A stretch of DNA of 64,000 nt from 2-02-FULL-55-14 sp964473365 (GCA_964473365.1 CAYYOV010000001.1:1-64000), one strand, 5' to 3'; shown: positions 27,476 through 35,633, counted from the first letter of the stretch. Notes: a model not told the origin generated them from the sequence alone. Made by a program: numbers and translations.

Positions 27476-28410
27476 GGAGTGCTGGCGGCCGTGGGCCGCA
27501 GAAGTTCGACGAGAGAACGAAGTTTGCCCTGCGCCGGCAATGCGGCGTGGGCGGCGGCGATCGCATTTGCTTTCGTCGCTGCTTCAAGCTGGGTCATGCC
27601 TGAAATGACGGACGAAAAGTAGACGGCCCCGAAAACATCTCCGCAACCGGTCGTGTCCTGTGCAGCCACTGCAACGGGCGGGATCTCCTCCCGGGTCAGG
27701 TGCTTATGGACATCCTGCGTGATGAGCGTTGCGCCCCGGTCGCCTCTCGTGATCAGGAGCGCCTGGACCATCAGGGGCATCATCTGATTGATGAGCGTGG
27801 TTTCGTCGTAGCGCTCGGCCGAGAGGCCAAGGGCCTCCTCTTCGCTGAGCTGGATCGAGTGGAGCATGAAACACCAACGACGCCAATCGGTGAGCGGACG
27901 ACGGAACCGCTTGGCCTCCGGGTCGATACCGAGCGTCAGCGAATGAAAGTCGAAATGGATGGGGATCCGCTCTTCGCGCGTGTTCATCCGGAGATGATCG
28001 AGGGTCTCGAGGGTGATATCCGACCCCGAGATCATGTTGACGAGAAGGCCGTTCGTATCCAAATACGGCTTGATCCGCGACAAGAGGATCGGGTCGGCAA
28101 TATGGCTTGAGCACTCGATCCGGGAAGCGCCTGGACGCGCGTAGATGAGCGTCACTTCGTTCGTCGGGGTCTTGACGGGAAATATGCCTGAGAGGTCCAC
28201 GTTGGGGAGCGCACGCAGCAACTCCTTGACCTCATCGAGATCCTTCTGCCCGACGCCGAACACCGGATGGATGGAATCGTTCGGTCCTGTGAGGGCCGCC
28301 AATGTCGCCACGGAGTACATGATGCCGCCATATTGTACCACGGGCTCCGCTTGCTCGGCCGAACCGAGGATGCGGTCTTTGCACAGATGTCCGATGACGG
28401 TGACGTCCAT
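27472..28410 (-). CDS. PfkB-family carbohydrate/nucleoside kinase
   Basis: Start at ATG 28410 (MDVTVIGHLCKDRI), 5 bp after the HisA-like stop; the frame is open further upstream but the conserved beta-strand begins here. 312 residues. Ribokinase features: an N-terminal VIGHLCKD in place of the usual VVGxxxxD, YGGIMYSVATLAALTG (the GG dipeptide), and the PfkB signature 2 DTTGCGDVFGAVYFS with catalytic Asp of the GxGD anion hole. The substrate is not recognisable. Translational coupling with the HisA-like gene and dapD hints at a shared process, but none is evident. Confidence 0.82.
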   Translation of the reverse strand: MDVTVIGHLCKDRILGSAEQAEPVVQYGGIMYSVATLAALTGPNDSIHPVFGVGQKDLDEVKELLRALPNVDLSGIFPVKTPTNEVTLIYARPGASRIECSSHIADPILLSRIKPYLDTNGLLVNMISGSDITLETLDHLRMNTREERIPIHFDFHSLTLGIDPEAKRFRRPLTDWRRWCFMLHSIQLSEEEALGLSAERYDETTLINQMMPLMVQALLITRGDRGATLITQDVHKHLTREEIPPVAVAAQDTTGCGDVFGAVYFSSVISGMTQLEAATKANAIAAAHAALPAQGKLRSLVELLRPTAASTP

Positions 28411-28415
28411 GAGGA

Positions 28416-29180
28416 TCAGATACGGCGGGTCGGTCCGAGGTCGGTGAGTTGCTGTTCGTTGAGCCGCCAAAGTGCCTGGCACGGGAACCGGTTCTCGTAC
28501 AGCGGACGCCCGACGATCGCCGAATCGACCCCGTATCGTTCGAGGGTCTGCAGGTCCATGAGGTCGCGGTATGATTCGACGCCGCCCCAGCAGGTGAGTC
28601 GAATACTCGTCGTCTGAGCAAGCTCCCGGAGCAAGGGGAGCGAAAGCTCCTCGCGTTCGCCGTCGGCGCTCCGCTGAGCAACGACGATGCGGGAGACCCC
28701 GATCCGCTGCATTTCCAGGGCGAGGTCCATCGGCGTCCGGTCTGTTCGGCGTGTACCACCTTCGACATACACGCGACCGTCACGAACGAACATGGCGATG
28801 GCGATCTTGCGAGCGCCATGTGCATTGATCAGTTGTTCGACCATCTCGGGATTTTCCGCGGCGACCGTCCCTACAATGACGCGATAAACCCCCATGGCCA
28901 GAACGCGTTCGATTGCCTCTCGCGTGCGAAGACCACCCCCGACCTGTATTGGAATGTCGACGGAGGCGACCATGCGCCGGATGATGTCTTCGTTCACGAC
29001 CTTCCCTTCGGCAATGCCGTCCCGGTCGATGACATGAAGCGTCTTGGCGTTCTCACCTCGCCACAGGATGGCCATCTGCACTGGGTCGACCGAGTACGTC
29101 CGTTCGTTCCCGGCCATGCCGTGAACGACCTCCACGCAGCATTCTTTGGTGATCTCGATGGAAGGGAAGATGAGCAGCAT
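28416..29180 (-). CDS. HisA-family TIM-barrel protein with altered catalytic residues
   Basis: 254 residues from ATG 29180 (MLLIFPSIEI). The (beta/alpha)8 repeats of HisA are plain: IPIQVGGGLRTREAIERVLAMGVYRVIVGTVA (first phosphate site) and TCWGGVESYRDL...VDSAIVGRPLYENRF (second phosphate site). Both catalytic aspartates appear lost: the Asp of the opening A-x-D-L is Glu (SIEI), and the T-D-I-S-R-D-G equivalent reads A-Q-R-S-A-D-G. Phosphate-binding loops remain, so it should bind a phosphorylated ligand but may not isomerise ProFAR. No histidine gene is nearby. It could be a HisA paralogue with new chemistry, or a divergent HisA. Confidence 0.75.
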   Translation of the reverse strand: MLLIFPSIEITKECCVEVVHGMAGNERTYSVDPVQMAILWRGENAKTLHVIDRDGIAEGKVVNEDIIRRMVASVDIPIQVGGGLRTREAIERVLAMGVYRVIVGTVAAENPEMVEQLINAHGARKIAIAMFVRDGRVYVEGGTRRTDRTPMDLALEMQRIGVSRIVVAQRSADGEREELSLPLLRELAQTTSIRLTCWGGVESYRDLMDLQTLERYGVDSAIVGRPLYENRFPCQALWRLNEQQLTDLGPTRRI

Positions 29181-29267
29181 CAGGGAAGGCTCCGTCGGTA
29201 CCGAGTTAATGGCCCGATTGAGCATCAAAATCGTCAAAAAGCCCCTGAGACACAAGAAAATCGGGAC

Positions 29268-30371
29268 CTATGAGCGCAAGCGGCGACGGCGGTTCTTCAG
29301 GTAGTCGACGAACAGGAACTCGCCGAGAGCGTCGAGGGAGGAATAGTAGGCGCGCCCCTGGTTGGCCTTCGTGAACTCATCGACGAAGTCGATGAGCGTG
29401 GGGTCGCGAGCGATCATGAACGTGCTAACGGTCACCTTCTCGCGCCGACATTGGACCGCCTCGTCAAGCGTCTTGTTGACGATCCGTGGATCAAGTCCAT
29501 ACGGGTTCTTGTAGATACGTCCCGCATCGTCCGTGATCGCTGACGGCTTTCCGTCCGTGATCATGAAGATCTGCTTGTTGGCGTTGCCATGACGACGGAG
29601 CAATTGACGCGCCAGCTGGAGCCCGGCGCGCGTATTCGTATGGAAGGGCCCCACGGTGAGGAAGGGAAGCTCGGCCAGACTGACAACCCTGGCGTCGTCA
29701 CCGAAGACGGCGCACGCCAGAAAGTCTTTCGGGAAGCGGATGCGGATGAGCTCAGCCAGCGCCAAGGCCACCTGTTTCGCTGGCGTAATCCGATCCTCAC
29801 CGTAGAGGATCATGCTGTGACTGATGTCCACGAGGACGACGGTGGCGCACGATGACGTATGTTCCGTCTCGAAAACGCGCAGGTCCTCCTCCTCGAGAGA
29901 AAATGCGTCGATACCACCCCGACGGAATGCGTTCGTGAGGGTCGTCGTCAGATCGAGATCGGTCGCGAGGTCGCCGAAATGCCATGAACGCGTCTCGCTC
30001 AATCGATCGACCCCTTCGCCGGTCTGCGGGGTCTCATGCTCTCCGCCGGGCGCCTTCCGGAGGTTCTGGAAGATCTGACGGAGCGCATCCTGGCGGAGTT
30101 TCTGAACGCCTCGCGTCGTGAGTGTCGGCACGCCGTTGATCTCTTCGATGAGGCCGAGGTCTTTCAGCTTCTGCACAAGGTCGTCGAACGACAGCTCGTC
30201 ATCGAAGACGCCATATCGTTTTGCCAGTTCCCTGAGCCACTCGAGGGCCTCTTCAACATCCCCGCTCGTCTTTACGACGAGGAAGGAAAAGAGGGACATC
30301 ATCGATTCGAGGCGCTGCTCGTCGGTCCGGGCGTCGGGCCGCCATCGGCTGTAGGTGAACCGGCGGCTCAT
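29268..30371 (-). CDS. VWA-domain protein, partner of a MoxR/ChlI-type ATPase
   Basis: 367 residues from ATG 30371, overlapping the ATPase stop (ATGA). The N-terminal ~170 residues are helical and include charged DDELSFDDLVQKLKDLGL; a von Willebrand A domain follows with a MIDAS metal site (VVLVDISHSMI, DxSxS; later a Thr in FHTNTRAG and MITDGKPSAI). It resembles VWA proteins that work with MoxR AAA+ ATPases or with magnesium-chelatase I subunits. Cytoplasmic (no signal). The pair probably acts in metal-cofactor insertion or complex assembly; the client is unknown. Confidence 0.88.
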   Translation of the reverse strand: MSRRFTYSRWRPDARTDEQRLESMMSLFSFLVVKTSGDVEEALEWLRELAKRYGVFDDELSFDDLVQKLKDLGLIEEINGVPTLTTRGVQKLRQDALRQIFQNLRKAPGGEHETPQTGEGVDRLSETRSWHFGDLATDLDLTTTLTNAFRRGGIDAFSLEEEDLRVFETEHTSSCATVVLVDISHSMILYGEDRITPAKQVALALAELIRIRFPKDFLACAVFGDDARVVSLAELPFLTVGPFHTNTRAGLQLARQLLRRHGNANKQIFMITDGKPSAITDDAGRIYKNPYGLDPRIVNKTLDEAVQCRREKVTVSTFMIARDPTLIDFVDEFTKANQGRAYYSSLDALGEFLFVDYLKNRRRRLRS

Positions 30372-31870
30372 GGTTCGTCGTCCGGGTCCGCCGAGGCTGA
30401 GAAGATCGAACCGACCATATCCTTGTACGAGGTCCGTCGATCGGCCTCGTCCTTGGCGATCTTGGAGCATTGGTGAAGGGCATCGAGCACGAATTCCATG
30501 GCCGGACCGAGCTCGCTTTCATGGAGGTCAGGAAGATACTTGCGGGTGACCGCCTCCAGACCGTCAACGCGGCGTAGTTCTCTCACGTACGCTGCTGAGG
30601 GCACCTCGTCGGACACCTCGATCGAGTTCCCCTTCTCGAACCAGCCCACGATGGAGGCATAGGCCGGGTCACGGGCCACGCGCTCAGGACGCTCGCTCCG
30701 TTCGCGAGGCTGTCGCTGCAGCGGGTCGGGAAAATATTTGACGAAGACGCCTCTGATCGCCTTGCCGATAAGGGCCTTGCTCACCTTGACGGGGCCTTCC
30801 TGCTCACCCTCGAAGACCAGCTCCATTTTGCCGGTCATCCCCGGCAAAGCATGGTGAAGGTCGACAACGCGCGGCACCGCCGTTTGTTCGCCAAGCAGGA
30901 TCGCCCGGCGCTCGGCATTGCTGACCAGATTCTCGAGCGAGGCGATCGTGAGCCGGGCACTGATACCGGACTTCTGGTCGACGTACTCGCTGCCCCTCGC
31001 CTCGAACGCGATCTGTTCGACGATCTCGCGGAACAGCCGCGGAATCCGGACATCCGGCCCGTCACGACGTACCCACGCCTCCTGCTCGGTGATGCGAATG
31101 CCGTCCTCCAGCGTATGCGGATAGTGCGTAAGGATCTGAGCGTCGATGCGGTCCTTGAGCGGCGTGATCAAGTTGCCGCGATTTGTGTAGTCTTCAGGGT
31201 TTGCCGTGAACACGAGGAGGAGGTCGAGCGGGATGCGTATGTTGAACCCGCGGATCTGAATGTCCTTCTCTTCCATGATATTGAACAGGCCGACCTGGAT
31301 GCGCGGTTGCAGGTCCGGCAGCTCGTTAATGGCGAAGATGCCCCTGTTCGTGCGAGGGATGATGCCGTAATGGATGGCCCCCTCGTGTGCGTAGTGGAGC
31401 CGCTGTGTCGCTGCTTTGATCGGGTCGATATCGCCAATTAGGTCGGCGATCGTCACGTCAGGCGTGGCGAGCTTCTCTGAGAAGCGCTGATCGCGATGAA
31501 TCCACTCAACCTCAACCTCCTCTCCGTATTGTCGGACCAGATCGACGGCGGCCTTACTGACGGGGCGGAACGGATTGTCGTTCAACTCGCTTCCCTTGAC
31601 AATGGGAACATACTCGTCCAGTAGGGAAGGGAGGTGCCGGACGAGCCGCGATTTGGCCTGTCCCCGGAGTCCGAGCAACAGCAGGTCATGCCGCGCCAGC
31701 AGCGCGTTCACAAGATCGGGGATCACCGTCTGATCATACCCGATGATGCCTGGAAAGAGCGGTTGACGGTCGCGGAGCCGGGCAATGAGATTGCGCCGGA
31801 TCTCGTCCTTGACCGGGAGAATGGTGATGCCGGCGGCCCGAAGGCCACCGATGGTGTTCGGTCGTTGCAT
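30368..31870 (-). CDS. MoxR/ChlI-type AAA+ ATPase
   Basis: 500 residues from ATG 31870, 26 bp after a strong putative promoter; the much longer open frame upstream overlaps the divergent gene and is spurious. Walker A is GLRGQAKSR (the MoxR G-x-x-G-x-A-K-S form), Walker B region NRGIFAINELPDLQPRIQVGLFNIMEEKDIQIRG, sensor 1 LLVFTANPEDYTNRG, then a RLTIASLENLVSNAERRA helical domain and an extended C-terminus. The insert EEVEVEWIHRDQRFSEKLATPDVTIADLIGDIDPIKA is typical of magnesium-chelatase I. Chaperone-like partner of the VWA gene. Confidence 0.9.
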   Translation of the reverse strand: MQRPNTIGGLRAAGITILPVKDEIRRNLIARLRDRQPLFPGIIGYDQTVIPDLVNALLARHDLLLLGLRGQAKSRLVRHLPSLLDEYVPIVKGSELNDNPFRPVSKAAVDLVRQYGEEVEVEWIHRDQRFSEKLATPDVTIADLIGDIDPIKAATQRLHYAHEGAIHYGIIPRTNRGIFAINELPDLQPRIQVGLFNIMEEKDIQIRGFNIRIPLDLLLVFTANPEDYTNRGNLITPLKDRIDAQILTHYPHTLEDGIRITEQEAWVRRDGPDVRIPRLFREIVEQIAFEARGSEYVDQKSGISARLTIASLENLVSNAERRAILLGEQTAVPRVVDLHHALPGMTGKMELVFEGEQEGPVKVSKALIGKAIRGVFVKYFPDPLQRQPRERSERPERVARDPAYASIVGWFEKGNSIEVSDEVPSAAYVRELRRVDGLEAVTRKYLPDLHESELGPAMEFVLDALHQCSKIAKDEADRRTSYKDMVGSIFSASADPDDEP

Positions 31871-31896
31871 GATGTGGTGAGAGTGAGATCGGTCGC

Positions 31897-31927
31897 GGAA
31901 TATATCCGCCCGCTCAGGTAAAAGCAA
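31897..31927 (-). promoter_or_regulatory. Promoter for the MoxR/VWA pair (TTG-N20-TATATTCC)
   Basis: On the minus strand, TTG (31927-31925), 20 bp, TATATTCC (31904-31897). Divergent from and only 17 bp away from the glycosyltransferase promoter on the other strand. Confidence 0.65.
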
Positions 31928-31944
31928 AGCCTCGCGACAACGAA

Positions 31945-31975
31945 TTGCACCTGCAACGGGCATGTTGTATTTTTT
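31945..31975 (+). promoter_or_regulatory. Promoter for the glycosyltransferase (TTG-N20-TATTTTTT)
   Basis: TTG at 31945-31947, exactly 20 bp, then TATTTTTT at 31968-31975. The start codon GTG (31979) lies only 3 nt past the box, so the transcript would start at or next to the start codon (leaderless). Confidence 0.6.
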
Positions 31976-31978
31976 GTT

Positions 31979-33058
31979 GTGACCACACCCGCAAAGATCC
32001 TCATCATCCGCTTCAGTTCCATCGGCGATATCGTGCTCGCCTCGCCCCTTCTCCGGACGATCCGGTCGCGCTTTCCGACTGCACAGATCGATTTTGTCAC
32101 GAAGGCCGAATATGCCGAGCTCGTTCGGTCGAATCACTCGCTCAACTATACCTATGCATACGATAGCCGCACGGGATTCGACGGCTTACGCGACCTCAAG
32201 CGACGTATCACAGCGGAAGGGTATGATCTCATCGTCGACATCCACAATAGCCTTCGCAGCCGATTCCTGCGGAGCGTGCGAGGCGTTGGCGACATCGTCG
32301 TCGTAGACAAGCGGGTGGTGGAACGTACGGCGCTCGTGAAGTTCAAGAAGAATTGGTACCGAGACGTCGTATCAGTTGCCGACCGATACATAGAGCCGGT
32401 CGCACCCTGGGGGGTGTCCAATGACGACAAGGGTTTGGAACTGCACGTCACAGACGAAGTCCTGTTCGGCGTGAACGCGCGTATGGCGAAGCTGAAACTC
32501 CATCGATTCGAGGCCGTGTTCGGTCTTTGTCCAGGAGCGCGGCATTTGACCAAGCGATGGCCTGCGGACCGGTATGCCGAGGCCGGTATCCGGCTTGCTA
32601 CTGGGTCCGATGCGGCCATATTGCTCTTCGGAGGCCCGGAAGACAAGGAAACGACGGCCGAGATCGCATCGACGATCGGCGCGGCAGCGGGGTCGGACCG
32701 TGTGTTCGATCTCGCAGGTGCTCTCACGATCATGGAGACGGCGGCCGCCCTGGAATACGTCGACGTGGTTGTGACCAACGATTCAGGCCTCATGCATGTG
32801 GCGGCAGCGCGACGGCGACCACTCGTCGCCGTGTTCGGGTCGACAGTGCGAGAATTCGGATTCTTTCCCGTACATTCTGAAGCGACGGTGTTTGAAGTTT
32901 CAGGTTTGCCGTGCCGGCCGTGTTCGTCGATCGGCCGATCGACATGCCCCGAGGGCCATCTGCGCTGTCTCGTCGATACAAGCGTGGAAGCCGTTGTCGC
33001 CGCTGTCGGGCAGCGTCGTGCCACGGCAGGGTCGAGGGAGCGTGGCAAACCAGCCTGA
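31979..33058 (+). CDS. Family-9 glycosyltransferase (heptosyltransferase-like)
   Basis: 359 residues; GT-B fold enzyme transferring a heptose-like sugar, typically onto the lipopolysaccharide core. N-terminal KILIIRFSSIGDIVLASPLLRTIRSRFPTAQIDFVTKAEYA is the ADP-heptose:LPS transferase start; the C-terminal half has GLCPGARHLTKRWPADRYAEA, VTNDSGLMHVAAARRRPLVAVFGST and GLPCRPCSS. The GTG start is forced, since no other start precedes the conserved strand, and it may be leaderless. The donor sugar is not certain. Confidence 0.9.
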   Translation: MTTPAKILIIRFSSIGDIVLASPLLRTIRSRFPTAQIDFVTKAEYAELVRSNHSLNYTYAYDSRTGFDGLRDLKRRITAEGYDLIVDIHNSLRSRFLRSVRGVGDIVVVDKRVVERTALVKFKKNWYRDVVSVADRYIEPVAPWGVSNDDKGLELHVTDEVLFGVNARMAKLKLHRFEAVFGLCPGARHLTKRWPADRYAEAGIRLATGSDAAILLFGGPEDKETTAEIASTIGAAAGSDRVFDLAGALTIMETAAALEYVDVVVTNDSGLMHVAAARRRPLVAVFGSTVREFGFFPVHSEATVFEVSGLPCRPCSSIGRSTCPEGHLRCLVDTSVEAVVAAVGQRRATAGSRERGKPA

Positions 33059-33084
33059 TCACGATCGTGAATGGAGGACTTCCC

Positions 33085-33285
33085 ATGAGACGGTTCAAGG
33101 ACCTTGCACTGCTGGTCGTGTACGCCGCCCTGCTGAGCAGCGTTGCGATCGTGCATTATGGATGTGAAGATGAGCCGACGGCGCCGAACGACTGCGGGTC
33201 CGGACCGTTCACGCGAGACTCGAAGACGGGGGTCTGTCGCGACGTCTCATCGGGGAGTATCGTCGATCCCTCGTGTTGCCCGTAG
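33085..33285 (+). CDS. Small cysteine-rich exported protein, unknown
   Basis: 66 residues from ATG 33085 with ATGGAGG 8 bp upstream. A hydrophobic N-terminal segment (DLALLVVYAALLSSVAIVHYGC) acts as a signal; the cysteine at residue 27 could be lipidated although the -1 to -3 residues (HYG) are only a loose lipobox. The mature part (EDEPTAPNDCGSG...VCRDVSSGSIVDPSCCP) contains four more cysteines, suggesting disulfides. No family recognised. 26 bp after the glycosyltransferase. Confidence 0.6.
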   Translation: MRRFKDLALLVVYAALLSSVAIVHYGCEDEPTAPNDCGSGPFTRDSKTGVCRDVSSGSIVDPSCCP

Positions 33286-33423
33286 GATGCTCGGTCGATG
33301 AGCGGATCCTGCGGGAGGATCGAACGGCTGTGATCGTCCGCTTGTCGTTCAGTTCACGACGTTCGCGAAGCGTTTGAGGGTCGACGTCACGCGGTCATCG
33401 ATGAGCCATCGACCCCACGATCC

Positions 33424-33500
33424 GACCCCGTAGCTCAGCTGGATAGAGCAACGGCCTTCTAAGCCGTAGGTCCCCGGTTCGAGTCCGGGCGGGGTCGCCA
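33424..33500 (+). tRNA. tRNA-Arg (anticodon TCT)
   Basis: 77 nt. Acceptor GACCCCG pairs with CGGGGTC; D arm GCTC-AGCTGGATA-GAGC; anticodon arm ACGGC-CTTCTAA-GCCGT, giving anticodon TCT (reads AGA/AGG); five-base variable loop; T arm CCCGG-TTCGAGT-CCGGG; discriminator G and encoded CCA. All stems pair perfectly. Confidence 0.97.
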
Positions 33501-33553
33501 AAGAGGAGTGACGGCCAAAGCGAGAAGTGTGATATCTGAAGAATGCGGTAGAA

Positions 33554-33585
33554 CACACAAGGCCTCCAATGGGAGGCCTTGTGTG
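33554..33585. terminator. 14-bp perfect hairpin between tRNA-Arg and the permease gene
   Basis: CACACAAGGCCTCC (33554-33567), loop AATG, and GGAGGCCTTGTGTG (33572-33585). It lies between the convergent tRNA and MacB-like gene and would terminate both; on the minus strand it is followed by TTCT. The T tract is short on both sides. Confidence 0.75.
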
Positions 33586-33611
33586 CGTACAAGCCGGTGT
33601 GACGGTCCTAC

Positions 33612-34844
33612 CTATTCGTACCTCATCGCTTCAACGGGGTCGAGCTTGGCCGCGCGGCGGGCCGGGTAGATCCCGAAGATCAGCCCGATGAAGATGGCGG
33701 AGGCCACGGCCACGAGGATCGATGGCCACGTGAAGCTGGCTTCGACCGGTGCAGACGTCAGGCGTCGAATGATCGTGCTCACCAGCACCGATCCGATCAT
33801 TCCGAGCATGACCCCCAGCAGGCTTCCGACCCCCGTGATCGCCACGGATTCGGCAAGGAATTGCACAAGGATATCGCTGGCGCGGGCACCCGTCGCCCGG
33901 CGAATGCCGATCTCCCGCGTGCGCTCGCTGACGGATGCAAGCAGGATGTTCATGATCCCGATCCCCCCCACGATAAGCGAAATGCCCGCGATCGCTCCCA
34001 TGACGAGCTTGAAGACGAGCATCGCTTGTGAAACTTGTGCGATCCGCTGTCGGGAACTGGACACGGTGAAGTTGCCCTCGACCGCTCCGTACCGCCGGCG
34101 AAGCCATTCCTCGACCTTCGTACGCACGTGTTCACCATTCTCTACTTTATCAACCTTTACGACCGACATGACCGCCTTCGGGTCCGATGAAGCGATCAGA
34201 GGCATGAGTGCACCCGAGTAGCGAGCGTATGCCCGGGGAGCCGGTTGTGCCATCGGTTCGCTCACAATGCCGATCACGATCGACTCTTGGCCGAGGAGCC
34301 GGACACGCCTCCCGACGAGGCTGACGGGGTCGGAGCCTGGCGCCAGCCGTGCGGCCGCCGTCGAAGAGACCACCACGACCGCGAGCGGTTCATCGTCGGC
34401 CTCTGTCAGCCATCGACCATGCTCGAGTCGTAGGTCGAAGATCGTGCGGCTATTGGGCAGCGTTCCAACCAAGAGCGTCGGGACCCTCGCCGTGTCACCG
34501 ACAAGGGTCATCCACGAGGCCCCGTGAACGACCAGCGTCGCGCGTGCGAGGCCGATCAGGAGGCTGTCCAGTTGTCCGATATCGGAAGCGGAAAGGTTTG
34601 GTGCGTGCTCACGCCGGAGACGCACACCGTCGACCGTTTCCGTCGTGATCGGAGCGATCTGGAGCAACTGGAGGTCGGTGGTGCGCTCGATCTGCTCCCG
34701 GGAGAATCGTTCCAAACCGTCCGTGATCGACAAGATGGCCACGAGCGAGGCCACTCCGATCATGACGCCCAATGTGGAGAGGACCGTCCGCATCGTGTTG
34801 CCCCGTAAGGCGTTGAGGCCGAGTGCAACTGAAGAGAGGTTCAT
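33612..34844 (-). CDS. MacB/FtsX-type ABC transporter permease
   Basis: 410 residues: TM1 near residues 20-40 (TLGVMIGVASLVAILSI), a ~240-residue periplasmic MacB-PCD domain (DGLERFSREQIERTTDLQLLQIAP onward), then three C-terminal helices forming the FtsX domain (LVMGAIAGISLIVGGIGIMNILLASVSERTREIGIRRATGA, a strong family motif, and the last helix ending in PARRAAKLDPVEAMRYE). It would work with a separate MacB-type ATPase, possibly as a lipoprotein or peptide exporter, but no ATPase gene is in the window. Start ATG 34844. Confidence 0.93.
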   Translation of the reverse strand: MNLSSVALGLNALRGNTMRTVLSTLGVMIGVASLVAILSITDGLERFSREQIERTTDLQLLQIAPITTETVDGVRLRREHAPNLSASDIGQLDSLLIGLARATLVVHGASWMTLVGDTARVPTLLVGTLPNSRTIFDLRLEHGRWLTEADDEPLAVVVVSSTAAARLAPGSDPVSLVGRRVRLLGQESIVIGIVSEPMAQPAPRAYARYSGALMPLIASSDPKAVMSVVKVDKVENGEHVRTKVEEWLRRRYGAVEGNFTVSSSRQRIAQVSQAMLVFKLVMGAIAGISLIVGGIGIMNILLASVSERTREIGIRRATGARASDILVQFLAESVAITGVGSLLGVMLGMIGSVLVSTIIRRLTSAPVEASFTWPSILVAVASAIFIGLIFGIYPARRAAKLDPVEAMRYE

Positions 34845-34936
34845 GCGTTATAGTGTGGCACTTTTTTGTCTTACGGATGCAACCAGCATCAGTTGCGGGC
34901 AGCGACTGCAATCTGGTGCAAATGTGGGACAGATGA

Positions 34937-34967
34937 TTGAGGTTCTGGCAAAGTGTGGGTATTTTTT
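34937..34967 (+). promoter_or_regulatory. Promoter for the small binding-type protein (TTG-N20-TATTTTTT)
   Basis: TTG (34937-34939), 20 bp, TATTTTTT (34960-34967), about 100 bp upstream of the ATG at 35066. Confidence 0.5.
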
Positions 34968-35065
34968 TGTGTCTGCTTGTTTGAGACAATCGTGGACGCA
35001 GCACTTCAACTGCTTGAAGCAAGGCCGTATCTCGCGGCCATATCATTCGCATGAAAGGATCGGTC

Positions 35066-35485
35066 ATGAAGAGATCATTGTTGGTGTTGGCAGTTCTCTC
35101 ACTCATTTCGATGATGGTCTCCGCCCAAGTGGCGGTGATCGCAAACCCGTCGGTCAAGGAATATACGATCGATCGGCAAGTGGTCGTCAAGTTCTACACA
35201 CTTGCCGACACAAAATGGAGCGACGGCTCGCCGGTCGCACTGTTCGACCTGAAGTCTGATCACCCTGTCCGGGAAAAAATGCTGGAATACATCGGTAAAG
35301 AGCCGCTGGAGCTGCGTCGGATCTGGCTGAAGGCGGTCGCTTCGGGCGCAGCCAAGGCCCCGGAAGTCCTGACAACGGAAGAGGAAATTGTCGAGAAGGT
35401 CGCTGCCACGCCCGGTGCGGTTGGCTACGTTTCGGCCGCGAAGGTCGGGAAGGGCGTTAAAGTTCTTATGCGCTTCGGCAAGTAG
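35066..35485 (+). CDS. Small phosphate-binding-type periplasmic protein
   Basis: 139 residues from ATG 35066 (AAAGGA 8 bp upstream; the in-frame ATG 15 bp earlier would spoil the signal peptide). Signal peptide MKRSLLVLAVLSLISMMVSAQ, then the short single-domain PstS-like fold: VAVIANPSVKEYTIDRQVVVKFYTLADTKWSDGSPVALFDLKSDHPVREKMLEYIGKEP...PGAVGYVSAAKVG. It is half the size of true PstS. Such proteins are often encoded next to sensory or biofilm genes; here it stands 288 bp before the sensor-kinase island and could supply a periplasmic ligand signal. Function unproven. Confidence 0.75.
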   Translation: MKRSLLVLAVLSLISMMVSAQVAVIANPSVKEYTIDRQVVVKFYTLADTKWSDGSPVALFDLKSDHPVREKMLEYIGKEPLELRRIWLKAVASGAAKAPEVLTTEEEIVEKVAATPGAVGYVSAAKVGKGVKVLMRFGK

Positions 35486-35518
35486 GTCTCGACCCTCCCA
35501 TCGCGTTGTGCGAATACA

Positions 35519-35550
35519 GCCGCCGGGGTGACCAAACCCCCGGCGGCTTT
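35519..35550 (+). terminator. Rho-independent terminator
   Basis: GCCGCCGGGG (35519-35528), a 9-nt loop, CCCCGGCGGC (35538-35547) followed by TTT: a 10-bp GC stem 33 bp after the stop at 35485. It separates the small binding protein from the kinase island. Confidence 0.85.
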
Positions 35551-35596
35551 CCCATTCCCGCCCACACCCGTCTCCCGGTCGGCCGACCGTTGCCGG

Positions 35597-35612
35597 GTAG
35601 GAAATATCCTAC
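35597..35612. promoter_or_regulatory. Dyad GTAGGAAATATCCTAC upstream of the first kinase
   Basis: A 16-bp near-perfect palindrome (only the central pair breaks symmetry). It matches the repeat units of the 42.2-42.6 kb array. Its centre is 52.5 bp upstream of the promoter box at 35657, a position suited to an activator. A separate 14-bp palindrome, CGGTCGGCCGACCG, lies 22 bp upstream (centre to centre) at 35576-35589. Confidence 0.6.
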
Positions 35613-35633
35613 GGTACCCCAGCCATTTTGAAG

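Noticed and set aside
28416..29180. Annotation as ordinary histidine-biosynthesis hisA
   Set aside because: Both catalytic aspartates appear replaced and no his genes are nearby; kept as HisA-family of unknown reaction.
25725..29180. A single biosynthetic pathway made by hisA-like, pfkB, dapD and rmlD-like genes
   Set aside because: The enzymes belong to unrelated pathways; tight overlaps look like general gene packing, as elsewhere in this genome.
30368..32137. 89-residue N-terminal extension of the MoxR-type ATPase
   Set aside because: It would overlap the divergent glycosyltransferase start and both promoters; the extension is composition-biased and unlike the family.
33349..33558. Short minus-strand frame over the tRNA
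   Set aside because: Contains the well-known false translation of a tRNA gene (LATPPGLEPGTYGLEGRCSIQLSYGVG type).
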